A stretch of DNA of 64,000 nucleotides from Poriferisodalis sp965205175 (GTDB lineage: Bacteria; Actinomycetota; Acidimicrobiia; Acidimicrobiales; Poriferisodalaceae): NCBI RefSeq assembly GCF_965205175.1, contig NZ_OZ242038.1:1488001-1552000 (forward strand). Direction: 5' to 3'. A model generated the notes under the pieces. The model did no database searches. It saw nothing but the letters and a program-made list of their open reading frames with translations, and was not told the origin of the DNA. This document shows positions 42,501 through 49,881 of this stretch, one piece after another. The position numbers and the translations under genes were made by a program. Numbering within the stretch: the first letter of the stretch is position 1; each line of letters begins with the position of its first letter.

Positions 42501-43188
42501 CGGCGGCCACCTCGACTGCCGATCGCACACCCCGCCAGCCTGCAAGGACGGGCCCACCAACATGTGGAACCCGGGCGTTGGTCACAGACCGCGGAACATC
42601 GACTCCTGCACCAAGAAGAATCGCAGCGGCATCATCGACAACGTCGAGCAGCTGCCGTGGAGTCCCTATGATGTCGACACACGTGGTAACCCTGTCATCT
42701 GCGAAGGCGTACGAAACACCAATTTCGCAACTAATCCGGCGAGTGCGCTCCAGGAATGCCTCAGACTTTACAACCTCACAGTGTTTACGTGGAACAGCGG
42801 GTTCGACCTCGACACAGCAATCCGCGAATACGAGCAAGAGAACAACCGACGAATTCCGGCTGACGTACGCAATGATCTCGTGGCCATTGCGCAGGCAATT
42901 GAGAACAAAGAGACGATTTTGATGGGCACCCAAGAGCTGCCGCGGAGAACTGGGTCCAAAACGCTTGATGACGCCATCCTCCAAGTCGTATGTGAGGGCA
43001 TCGTCGACTATGCCGCGGACAAAGGCGCGAGCGCTGCTGCCAAAAAAGTCGGCGCATGGGCCAAGAACAGATTTCCGACAGGCAGAGTGTTCCGAGGAGC
43101 GATCAAGCTCGGTCTCTTGATCGGCCTCGGGCAGACAATCTTGGAAGTAACGTGGAGCAACCTCACGGCGGACGCGGCCTGTGACTGA
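39565..43188 (+). CDS. large secreted repeat protein with variable C-terminal domain (polymorphic-toxin-like), copy 1
   Basis: A 1,207-residue exported protein. The N-terminal LLVVLGFVGVLVGVPSAAG is a signal peptide. Residues about 145-215 hold six VAPFT/VAPLT strands, and 255-325 hold repeated (V/F)(Y/F)NY strands. Residues 325-450 hold Cys-rich units of the form C-x(3)-G-x(5-8)-C. Next come a pre-peptidase-like beta domain (about 468-535), two 'ISGL' tandem domains (545-650, 655-742), a second pre-peptidase-like domain (745-865) and a final beta unit to 946. From residue 947 the sequence changes to a 260-residue domain I do not recognise, with several cysteines and a hydrophobic stretch near its end. 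Residues about 372-946 are identical to copy 2. The start GTG 39565 is not certain. The overlapping next gene may be its immunity factor. Confidence 0.75.
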   Translation: MVLLRVGLGLLVVLGFVGVLVGVPSAAGSSESGSGWVAASAVCDAGWVLGDDGRCSRVVSEAAGRACPASVGGRSVVLSGTGCVSASPHSVLPSFGCVSANRGVVGARFVLVGSPPSCERTVAREVTVTRVVTERVRYTEQYRVRVAPFTRRVRVAPFTRTYMGMETYTYTVRVRVAPFTERVRESHRVLEQVRYVSRERVAPFTKRVRVAPLTRTVRRAYRVTQPYCAVYDVEFGVGCLSWKTRTVTKYRTSTVAVYNYVTRAVFNYRDVVRYRPEWVTRYRYVTRQVYNYRSEQRTGVRETLHTEPVYNYKNVDVFNYETREREVCCRLQRRTVTETTTVRERESAVPDASCMLSGYALSSGGRCVQPAGARLADAGYACRAGWTRAAGDSRSCERTLYRAPRWVCPAAPSHTLDTSGTVPVCRLAAGVCPPARLGALASGSRTLTGTLNRQCRSERVGSAQSPHWARSWTFTLTAQATLTAAVSSTRGATLHLVDTVSGAAKSVGGRLAAGSYLIEVAAARPRTASRFTLTLTIAGTPAVVISGLADATAVPRLGATTAAVSTAFAVDPADAACTAAPTGPTVVPVNARQSASALSKAAPAGTTVAPATGRSRTVTHTVPEGTTVTVTVTCAKAAHTATARAKLTATNAPVQISGLDNAVAASWGAPSVAVTDTFEVTPHNATCAAKPAAATVAPTSGRVRTVTLRVAAGTTATVTVTCANGTQTHTATAQFTATPFGRCDATLGSFGAGTATVHGSLSPEGNCRTQHGRGVRYARRHTLTLAHPGWVTITATSTQFDTYLRILRGATRTGRAIAQHSSKIDSKLLPAGAYTIEVTTRQRHSRTNPDRTTGAYTLTVTVDHTPRTNQPAALNTAAGTNTTTAWAYQPATAELAVTASSGVTANLTARNGKATLNTAPTRTGAHTVTVAYANGPHKHTQKTAITAFDGNCPPTAVRQVGRQHVHGHRARQPHYHLKDGGHLDCRSHTPPACKDGPTNMWNPGVGHRPRNIDSCTKKNRSGIIDNVEQLPWSPYDVDTRGNPVICEGVRNTNFATNPASALQECLRLYNLTVFTWNSGFDLDTAIREYEQENNRRIPADVRNDLVAIAQAIENKETILMGTQELPRRTGSKTLDDAILQVVCEGIVDYAADKGASAAAKKVGAWAKNRFPTGRVFRGAIKLGLLIGLGQTILEVTWSNLTADAACD
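40678..42404. repeat. left arm of a long inverted repeat (at least 1,727 bp)
   Basis: This segment is the reverse complement of 62274-64000, with the coordinate sum constant at 104678. Spot checks and identical translations in several frames show no difference. Identity stops sharply at 42404 (GCG-TTC here, GCC-CGA in the partner), where the C-terminal domains diverge. The arm may extend left of 40678, because the partner is cut by the window edge. Confidence 0.93.
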
Positions 43189-44839
43189 CAGCAGGCATCA
43201 CGCACGGCGGCTGCGTTCACGCCTGCTGCTCACCGGCGGGTTTGTGCTGGTTGCCGTTGTAGCCGTTGTGATGTTGGCGTGGCTGCTCGGGAGTGACGAT
43301 GGCGATACGGTGGTTTCTGACGCACGGGGGTCGGGTGTGGCGTCTGATGTCTCGGACGCCTCGGGGACGGGTTCGGGCAGTACGGGCGGCGGTTCCGGCT
43401 TGGAGGATGGTTTGTGGGATGTTGCGTTGCCGGACGCGGCTGCGGTGTGGGAGCGTATCGCGGCCGACTACTCGCTGGATCCTGATCGCAGGTTCAGCGA
43501 CGAAGAACTGGGGCTGTACGCGATCGTCGACAAGATGATGTTCTATCGGTCCTATTTCGCACGAGCCCGCACAGCCGATGAGTACCATCGAATTGAAGAA
43601 GAGCGCTACGACCGTGTGTTCTTCGCACCGCCGGGGCATGAGCGTGATCGTCTGCAGTTCGAGTTAAGTGCCGAGTCGCAGTTGCTGACTTCGGGAAGGC
43701 GCGAGATTTTCGAGTTGAGTGATGAGGGTCCGTTGTGGCAGGCGTATATTGAATGGATGCTGCTGTGCTTAGCCGATGCGGAGTTCCCGGATGCGGTCGT
43801 GAATCCTGAGACCGGCGACGAGATTCCGATCTACGTTGCAGAAGACGAGCAGCTCGCAGGCCATGTGTCGTCGAGGGGGTTCACGCGTGACGAGTTCTAC
43901 GACCTGCGCTACGACTGCGCCCGCCGCGCGGTGACGTACCCGACGCTGGACCCGGACACGCGTGACCGCTTGCTGGACCGTCTGCGACGCCATTACTTGG
44001 AGCAGCTGCATTACGTTCTCGACAATTGCTATCTGGCCGAGGTGCCCCTCGTCGAGCCCGTCGGGTGGACCACGCCGGTGCTGGAGAACTCCACGGGGCG
44101 GGGATGCGACAAGGACCAGCCCGACCCTGCCACAGTCGACCTCGACACGCTCACCTGGGACGACCTTTACGGCCCGGTGCCGGGCGTGGCGCAGCGTCTG
44201 AGCGTCTACACCCACTTCGAGGACGTAGGTGTGCTGGAGTTCGTGCAAGGCTATGTTGCCGGCTTCCCCAACCAGGCTTGGCGTCTCGCGGTGGACGAGT
44301 TGGGGCTGGCGTGGATGGGCAACAGCGTCGCATACCATGCCAGTCTCGACGTCGACAGCCCAACCCACCAGGACCAGCAGCGGCTCCGCTTCGAGCAAGC
44401 CGTGCTCGACACCGCAGTTGCCGTGCTAGAAGAAGTCGCTTCGATGCACGGCGACCACCAGATCCTGCTGGACGCCTTCCACGACGCAGTGGACGACTGC
44501 GCACGCGACCATTTGGGCGCGGACGCCGGCGAGTTCTCAGACCACATACGCGCAGTGCTCGAGTCCGATGACCCGGTCGGTGCTCTCAGCCGGGTCGCTG
44601 AGGACGGCTACCCATCCGGGCTTGGCTACTATCATTATCTCGAGCTCCGCCACAAATGCCTGCGTCATGCCGTCGCCTACCCGACGCTCGACGCTCAACA
44701 GCGCGACGAGCTGCTCGCCGACCAGCGAGCACGTCTCGCCCGCGAACTCCTCGAACGCCTCCACCACGACAGGCCCAACCTCGAAACACCGCCCGAATAC
44801 AAACACCAACTCAACCAACTACGCCAACACAGCACCTGA
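43181..44839 (+). CDS. TM-anchored protein with duplicated Cys-containing domain, candidate immunity or accessory protein
   Basis: A 552-residue protein: a basic N-terminus, one membrane helix (LLTGGFVLVAVVAVVMLAWL), a Gly/Ser/Asp-rich spacer, then an exported domain. The domain contains an internal duplication: YDLRYDCARRAVTYPTLDP with TRDRLLDRLRR near residue 250, and YLELRHKCLRHAVAYPTLD with QRDELLADQRAR near residue 490. Each is preceded by another cysteine, so disulfides are likely. The GTG start overlaps the toxin-like gene by eight bases, implying coupled translation. A close paralogue lies at 58115-59764. I do not recognise the family. Immunity to the adjacent C-terminal domain is a positional inference. 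Confidence 0.8.
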   Translation: MTDSRHHARRLRSRLLLTGGFVLVAVVAVVMLAWLLGSDDGDTVVSDARGSGVASDVSDASGTGSGSTGGGSGLEDGLWDVALPDAAAVWERIAADYSLDPDRRFSDEELGLYAIVDKMMFYRSYFARARTADEYHRIEEERYDRVFFAPPGHERDRLQFELSAESQLLTSGRREIFELSDEGPLWQAYIEWMLLCLADAEFPDAVVNPETGDEIPIYVAEDEQLAGHVSSRGFTRDEFYDLRYDCARRAVTYPTLDPDTRDRLLDRLRRHYLEQLHYVLDNCYLAEVPLVEPVGWTTPVLENSTGRGCDKDQPDPATVDLDTLTWDDLYGPVPGVAQRLSVYTHFEDVGVLEFVQGYVAGFPNQAWRLAVDELGLAWMGNSVAYHASLDVDSPTHQDQQRLRFEQAVLDTAVAVLEEVASMHGDHQILLDAFHDAVDDCARDHLGADAGEFSDHIRAVLESDDPVGALSRVAEDGYPSGLGYYHYLELRHKCLRHAVAYPTLDAQQRDELLADQRARLARELLERLHHDRPNLETPPEYKHQLNQLRQHST

Positions 44840-45294
44840 CCGCCGCAACACCGGCGAGGCCAGATGCGCGGCACCCATCAACCATCGCACAGTCTGCTGC
44901 GATTCGCCTCCCGGACGAGCGCGGTCGATCAACTCTAGGCCCTATGTCATCTTGCTACTGTACGTGCTGGCTCTGTGCTGGTTGCGCCAGTTGTGTTGTG
45001 TCGAGAGGGCGCTGTTGAGTTGAGCCTTCTGTGCGAGTGTTGTGCCTGTTCTGGATGTCACGACGACAGGAAGCTCGATGCGGCACGCTGATGCGCTGTT
45101 GACGCTTGCGGGCCGGCTGCAGCTGGTGTAGCGGGTCTTGGTCCGTCACGGCTTGAATCGTTGCTCGTGGACGGGTCCGGCAGCAGGCGACCGCTTTCAG
45201 GTTCTGACGTGACGGCGGGCCGCGGAGCAGCATCAGCCGGCGCGACGGCCGAGATGCGTGCTGACTGCCGCTCAAGAATCTGAATGTGAGGATT
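44840..45294. other. intergenic region, no supported gene
   Basis: About 450 bases follow the TM-anchored protein gene. The first ~40 resemble the sequence downstream of its paralogue, so the duplication runs past the stop. A short decayed frame near 45125-45200 reads RVLVRHGLNRCSW, reminiscent of IS481-type transposases but too short to call. I see no intact gene or RNA. Confidence 0.5.
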
Positions 45295-45329
45295 ACGTCA
45301 CGATAGCACTGACGTGAGCTAATGCTCAC
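45295..45329. promoter_or_regulatory. two overlapping inverted repeats, probable operator of the HipB-like regulator
   Basis: ACGTCA (45295-45300) pairs with TGACGT (45310-45315), and GTGAGC (45314-45319) pairs with GCTCAC (45324-45329). Both lie just before the HTH gene, over a CTGCTAGTCT -10-like stretch. Autoregulation by the HTH protein is the simplest reading. Confidence 0.5.
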
Positions 45330-45347
45330 ATCTGCTAGTCTGATGCC

Positions 45348-45623
45348 ATGATCGAAAACACGGCAGATGTGCAGCCGAAGGCCATCCCGTACCGCAACTT
45401 GCGATCCTCGTCACGCATCGCCCACGCTGTCCGCGACGCCCGCATGTCGTCGGGTCTGCTGATGGTCGAAGTGGCAGAGAGAACCGGCGTGCCTTGCGAG
45501 ACCGTCTCTGCAATCGAGAACGGCCGACGCGACCCCCGTGTCGGAACACTGACCGCCATTTTGCGAGTCCTCGGCTATGAGATCGCCTTTCTGCCCGTAG
45601 CTCGGCCCGCCATGCCCGACTGA
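45348..45623 (+). CDS. HipB-like XRE-family HTH regulator
   Basis: A 91-residue protein with a helix-turn-helix at about residues 36-75 (LLMVEVAERTGVPCETVSAI followed by ENGRRDPRVGTL). Length and the following hipA-like remnant identify it as the antitoxin/regulator of a hipBA module. The frame is intact. With its toxin broken it may persist as an orphan repressor. Two inverted repeats just upstream could be its operator. Start ATG 45348. Confidence 0.82.
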   Translation: MIENTADVQPKAIPYRNLRSSSRIAHAVRDARMSSGLLMVEVAERTGVPCETVSAIENGRRDPRVGTLTAILRVLGYEIAFLPVARPAMPD

Positions 45624-45644
45624 CCAGACCGGGCCGCGAGCAGT

Positions 45645-46530
45645 CTTGATGTCTAGCTGCATGGCCGGCTCATCGGCGCGATTGCTGCTGACAGTGCCGG
45701 ACGAACGACCTTCACTTACAGCGCGGCCTGCCTGCACGACCAGACGGTTCCGCTGTCTCTGAGCGTCCCTCTCGGACAAGGCCTGCACCGCATCGATGCG
45801 TGGCTCGACGGAATCCTGCCCGACAATCCCGACGTGCGCGTGGCATGGGCAGAGCACAGCGGTGCCAAAGGCTCACAGCCCGTCGATCTGCTGGCAACGC
45901 AGATTGGACTCGACTGCGCCGGTGCCGCCCGACTTTGACCGTGCCGAGGGGTGCTTGGGCGGTGTGGCCCGCATTCATCAAGAAGACCTGTGCCAAGCGC
46001 TCGGCATTCGCCCCGCCGAAAAATATCAGGACCGTGGCGGCCCATCGCCCGAACGGATCGGGCGGCTCATGAGAGACGAGTCGAGCGACCCTCAGCGAGA
46101 CCTCCGACACTTCCGCGACGCGCTCATCTACAACTGGGCAATCGCCGCCCCCGACGCGCACGCAAAGAATTGCAGCATGGCGCTTCTCTGCGGCGGCCGT
46201 GCCGAGATGACACCACTCTACGACGTGATCTCCTATCTGCCATATGCGCAGGATATTTCTGATCGAAAGCTGCGCACCGCCATGCGCATCGGACGCGACT
46301 ATACGCTGCGCAAAGCAGATCGCGTGTCAGCATGGGAGAGCACGTCTGTCTCAATCCAGCTTGATCCTGCCGAGACAGCAGCATGCGCTGTCGAGATCCT
46401 CCAATGCGTGCCTTCAGCCATCAGCGATGCCATCGACAGCCACGGCGATGAGGATCGTGCGTCGCCGCGCGTCGCTGAACTGCATCGCCACATCCGTCAA
46501 CGCTGCAGCGAAGTCCGCAGTCAATTCCGC
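45645..46530 (+). pseudogene. decayed hipA (Ser/Thr kinase toxin) remnant
   Basis: Two HipA pieces lie in different frames. The N-terminal piece reads SLDV-stop-LHGRLIGAIAADSAG and continues to QIGLDCAGAARL, ending at a TGA at 45936-45938. A TAG at 45654 interrupts it. The second piece, one frame over from about 45960, reads RIHQEDLCQALGIRPAEKY, NWAIAAPDAHAKNCS (catalytic loop) and MTPLYDVISYLP (metal-binding segment). The roughly 150 codons normally between them, including the ATP-binding loop, are missing. So the gene carries a stop, a frameshift and a large deletion and cannot make an active kinase. Confidence 0.82.
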
Positions 46531-46837
46531 ACTGGGACCGTACCTGCGGCGCGCGCCCCTCAGCCGACTCCTGCGGCCACGCCGAGGTCTGTGCTGTGCG
46601 GGGCACGCACGTCAACAGGAACATGCAGACGACGGCTGGTCCGCCGCGCCTGCCCATTGCATCCGAACAGCCCCTGCAGTCGCAAGGTGGATGGCCCAGG
46701 ACGCTGAATCATGCCAGACACGACATCGTTCGAGGCGGTACACCCGCATTACACGTCGACAATCCTACACAATCTTGCAGCCAGACCGTCAACTTTGGAA
46801 GTCGTGCCGTCGCCACCTCGACAAGCTGTCGGCAGCT
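46531..46837. other. intergenic region between hipA remnant and RDD gene
   Basis: About 300 bases between the decayed hipA and the 3' end of the convergent RDD gene. Frames read through it but none has family character or a credible start. I see no RNA gene or terminator stem. Confidence 0.4.
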
Positions 46838-47599
46838 TCATTCAGATGGAAGCACCGCAGGCGCTGCTGCCGGACGCGGATACCGCGGGCGTAGCGCGAG
46901 ATCGTCGGTCTCTTGACTGTTCGGTACACCGTCTGAGCTTGATGCCGGCTGCGGTCGCCGCTTCAATGTGACCAATGACCGGGCGGCCATGTCGTGCAGA
47001 CCCCGGTCAAACATCGACAACAGCAGGAGCGCTGTGAATGCGGCATACAGCAGCCCAAAGAAGGCGATGCTGAACGAGATATACATTTCTCGTGCCCATG
47101 CGTCGGATCTTGATTCTGCAATGACGAACACAGTCAGGAGAATCGGCCAATGCAGACTGCGCGCAAGCGACGACATCACGCCGAGCGAGCGGCCTTCGCT
47201 GCTGGACACTACACGCAGGCCGCGGCACCATTTGCCCAGCGTGCTGCCGCCCAGCCAAACAAACACTACGTCGTAGAAGAATGCCGTGATGTACCATGAC
47301 ACCTGCAACGTCACCAGTCTTCCGTATGGGCCTCCTATCTTCCCGGTGTAATGAACTATTCCATCATCGCCGGTGCGGTAGCTCTCCGGTAAGTGGTACC
47401 AATCTGGGTCAATGAGTGCCCACGGCGGCCTCGCCCACATCACCCATACCGCAAGATACGCAACCCAATAGGCTACAACAGCGACCACGAAGAAATCTAT
47501 CGCGCGCGCAACAATGCGACGCCGTCTAGGCGCAAGTGCCACCACGACGCCATTCGGCAAACGAGCCACACCGCCCTGGAACAACTCCAGCCCGCCCAT
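46838..47599 (-). CDS. RDD-family membrane protein, copy 1
   Basis: A 253-residue membrane protein. RIVARAIDFFVVAVVAYWVA is the Arg-x-x-Asp region of the RDD family. Further hydrophobic segments are around WYITAFFYDVVFVWLGG, LLTVFVIAESR and FGLLYAAFTALLLLSMF, followed by RGLHDMAARSLVTL. GSTLGKWCRGLRVV is the conserved loop. ATG 47599 (MGGLELFQGG) matches the start of the paralogue at 60068. Function is unknown for most RDD proteins (some are Na+/H+ antiporters). The C-terminal tail is Pro/Ser-rich. Confidence 0.88.
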   Translation of the reverse strand: MGGLELFQGGVARLPNGVVVALAPRRRRIVARAIDFFVVAVVAYWVAYLAVWVMWARPPWALIDPDWYHLPESYRTGDDGIVHYTGKIGGPYGRLVTLQVSWYITAFFYDVVFVWLGGSTLGKWCRGLRVVSSSEGRSLGVMSSLARSLHWPILLTVFVIAESRSDAWAREMYISFSIAFFGLLYAAFTALLLLSMFDRGLHDMAARSLVTLKRRPQPASSSDGVPNSQETDDLALRPRYPRPAAAPAVLPSE

Positions 47600-47875
47600 C
47601 ACCCAGACATGCTGCCACACAACAGAGCTGGAGCGCGATCACGACTGCGATCACCGTCGCGTAGGCCGAACTGACCTCCGCCGATGCCGTGCGCATTGGC
47701 GCATTACGGTGACGGGATGCCGTAGCCGTAGTCGCTGCCGCCTGCGCCGCTAGGCACGCTCCCGGGATCCGGCGGCGCTTGCTAGCGTCTCGTAGCGCTG
47801 AACAACATTCGATCTGTTGCGCCGGCTCAGCCCGAGCGCTGCTACATGCCCGCGAATCAGAGGGAACCCCAACAC

Positions 47876-49012
47876 ATGGATGCCATCGAAGCACCGGCGT
47901 CTGCGGCGGCGACGGCGGCGCGGGTTGCCGAGCCGAAACGCACCCGGCGCAGGCTGTCGCCTCGGATGCGCAGAGTGCTGCTCGCCATGCTCGGCGTCGC
48001 GATCTCGGGGGGAAGCGTTGCCGGCTTCTACTACATCGCTGACGCATTCGACGAGCGCATTCGCGTGGTGGTCGCCGCCCGGCCACTGTCGCAAGGTCAC
48101 GTGCTGGCCTCTACCGATCTCACGCGATCGCAGGCACAGCTGGGAGCCATCCCCCATATCGCGTGGACGCCTGGCATTGAGGATGCGCTCGCGGGTTTCG
48201 CCCTGACCGACGACATCCCGTCCGGTGGACTCGTGGCGCCGCACATGCTCGTCGCTTCTGCAACTGAGCCGATCGGCGACGAACTGGAAGTGGTGGTGCC
48301 GCTGGACACCAGCTTGGTGCCGTCATCCATGTCCGACGGCGACCTCGTTCTGCTGATCGACCCGGGCGCGGCGCCGTCCGGCGACGGGCCTGGCAGGCCG
48401 CGCTCGGTCATGCGCGCACTGCAGCTTCGCAACTTCGACGGCTCAAGCGTGCGGATGTTCGCGCCGCCCGAGGAGTGGGTCTGGTGGAGATCGCTCTCAG
48501 CCAGGCTCGGAGCAACGCCGATGCTGCTGCCGGTACCGCTCGGCGGCGATGCGGCCGAGTTGGCCGGCCGTCTGGACAGTTTGTGGGCCACAGCACATGA
48601 AGGAGCGGCAGCGGCGTTGCATCCATTCGGGGAAGGATGGCTGGACGAAGCGGCACCTGGAGAACTCGAGGTGCTGGTGCCGATCGACGAGAGCTTGGCG
48701 CCGTCGGGCGTCGCCGAAGGCGATCGAGTGCTGCTGGTGGACCCGGGTGTTGCCCCCTCAGCGGCAAGTCTCGGCCGGCCTCGCGCGGTCCTGCGAGCAG
48801 TGACTCTCGAGCATTACGAGCCGGGCGTGCTCGGCATCTGGGCCGAGCCGGAGGAGTGGGCGTGGTGGCACGCCCTTCCCGAGAACCTCGGCGCTTCGCC
48901 GATGGTGCTGCGCGTAGCGCAGGGCACCTATGTCCCGGACGTGACTGATCGGCTCAATGTGCAGTGGCTGTCGCAGTGGGAACAGGCCATTGCGCAGAAT
49001 TGGGCGGGTTAG
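47876..49012 (+). CDS. CpaB/RcpC-like SAF-domain pilus assembly protein
   Basis: A 378-residue protein at the head of the Tad locus. A basic N-terminus precedes one membrane helix (VLLAMLGVAISGGSVAGFYY, about residues 35-55). A SAF-type domain follows (VVVAARPLSQGHVLASTDLT). The rest is an internal duplication: LEVVVPLDTSLVPSSMSDGD (from about residue 135) and LEVLVPIDESLAPSGVAEGD (from about 262), each ending in a (P)EEWxWW segment. CpaB helps connect the outer assembly with the pilus in Tad systems. A duplicated tail is unusual. The start is ATG 47876. Confidence 0.75.
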   Translation: MDAIEAPASAAATAARVAEPKRTRRRLSPRMRRVLLAMLGVAISGGSVAGFYYIADAFDERIRVVVAARPLSQGHVLASTDLTRSQAQLGAIPHIAWTPGIEDALAGFALTDDIPSGGLVAPHMLVASATEPIGDELEVVVPLDTSLVPSSMSDGDLVLLIDPGAAPSGDGPGRPRSVMRALQLRNFDGSSVRMFAPPEEWVWWRSLSARLGATPMLLPVPLGGDAAELAGRLDSLWATAHEGAAAALHPFGEGWLDEAAPGELEVLVPIDESLAPSGVAEGDRVLLVDPGVAPSAASLGRPRAVLRAVTLEHYEPGVLGIWAEPEEWAWWHALPENLGASPMVLRVAQGTYVPDVTDRLNVQWLSQWEQAIAQNWAG

Positions 49013-49020
49013 GTCGGCTC

Positions 49021-49881
49021 ATGCGCCTGCGCCGCCGCCGCACGGCACCGAAGGCAGCCCGGCTGAATCGGCGCGAGATCGCAGAGATGTACGCGGCGGA
49101 CGCGATGACAAATTGCTTGATCGCCGTGGGAGCAGCCGAGGGTGCAACTCACGACAGCGGTGCCGTCGCATTCGCCATCGCTCGTCGCTGGGCGGCGCAT
49201 GGGCGCAACGTCCTCTTGGTCGATGCAGATGCATCGGGGCCCAAGCTCGCACGGCGGTTGGGCGAGGCGAACAAGTCCGTCCTGTCGCCCGCGCAGCGCG
49301 GTCTCCCGTCGCTCATGGCTGCACGCCAGCCAGTCACGGCGGAACTCTTGCGCCAACACTGCTGGAACCTTGACGTGCCGGGCACCGGCAGTCTCTGGCT
49401 GCTGCTCGGACCCACCAGCACCACCGGCGCACAGCTTGCAGCCAAGTGGCTGGCGCAGAACGCGGACGACCTCTCCGCTGCAAGCTCGGACCGCTGCATG
49501 ATCGTGGACATGTCGCCTGCTGCGATACGCGGAGAGGAAGCTCCTGGAGCATTCATGCAAGCAGCGGGCGCAGTCGTGCTCATTGCCCCGGCGGGCGCAG
49601 GCCAGTCAGCCGAGGCGATGCGGGTGCGAGCAGTTTCACCGGACAACGGGACGGAACGCCATGTCGTGTGCCTCGTGAGCGACGGTTCGGCCGTCGACGG
49701 CAGCGACGACACGTGCGATGCACTGGACATGCGCGTCGTGGGCCGGCTCGAAGGCGTCCGTGAGCGACTGCTGCTTCGCAAGGGGCTGCGAAGACGGCGC
49801 CGCAAGCCTGCGCGGCTCGTTGACGAAATGGCCGCCCGCGTCGCGCTGCTCGCCTCGAACGGCGATCGGGACGAGAAGTGA
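49021..49881 (+). CDS. TadZ/CpaE-like MinD-fold protein without a recognisable Walker A
   Basis: A 286-residue ParA/MinD-like protein. The fold is suggested by AIARRWAAHGRNVLLVDADA, where the second Asp region of ParA proteins lies, and by MIVDMSPAAIRG and VVLIAPAGAGQSAEAMRV. The place of the KGGxGKT loop is VGAAEGATHDSGAVAFA, lacking both lysines, so ATP binding is doubtful. TadZ proteins localise the Tad machine to a cell pole and often have atypical Walker A sites. ATG 49021 starts eight bases after the preceding stop. Its TGA overlaps the tadA GTG. Confidence 0.72.
   Translation: MRLRRRRTAPKAARLNRREIAEMYAADAMTNCLIAVGAAEGATHDSGAVAFAIARRWAAHGRNVLLVDADASGPKLARRLGEANKSVLSPAQRGLPSLMAARQPVTAELLRQHCWNLDVPGTGSLWLLLGPTSTTGAQLAAKWLAQNADDLSAASSDRCMIVDMSPAAIRGEEAPGAFMQAAGAVVLIAPAGAGQSAEAMRVRAVSPDNGTERHVVCLVSDGSAVDGSDDTCDALDMRVVGRLEGVRERLLLRKGLRRRRRKPARLVDEMAARVALLASNGDRDEK

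Noticed and set aside
41662..42984. Long minus-strand frame of 440 codons, very Gly/Val/Asp-rich, and its twin at 62111-63016
   Set aside because: It is an opposite-strand shadow of the repeat protein. The composition is monotonous, it shows no domain, and it crosses the boundary into unrelated tip sequence.
45125..45210. Short RVLVRHGLNRCSW reading reminiscent of an IS481 transposase
   Set aside because: Only about 25 codons with a stop on each side and no terminal repeats. It could be chance.
46244..46916. Frames overlapping the hipA remnant and the gap after it
   Set aside because: They are alternate readings of the hipA remnant with Cys/Arg/Ser-rich composition and no continuity with a family.
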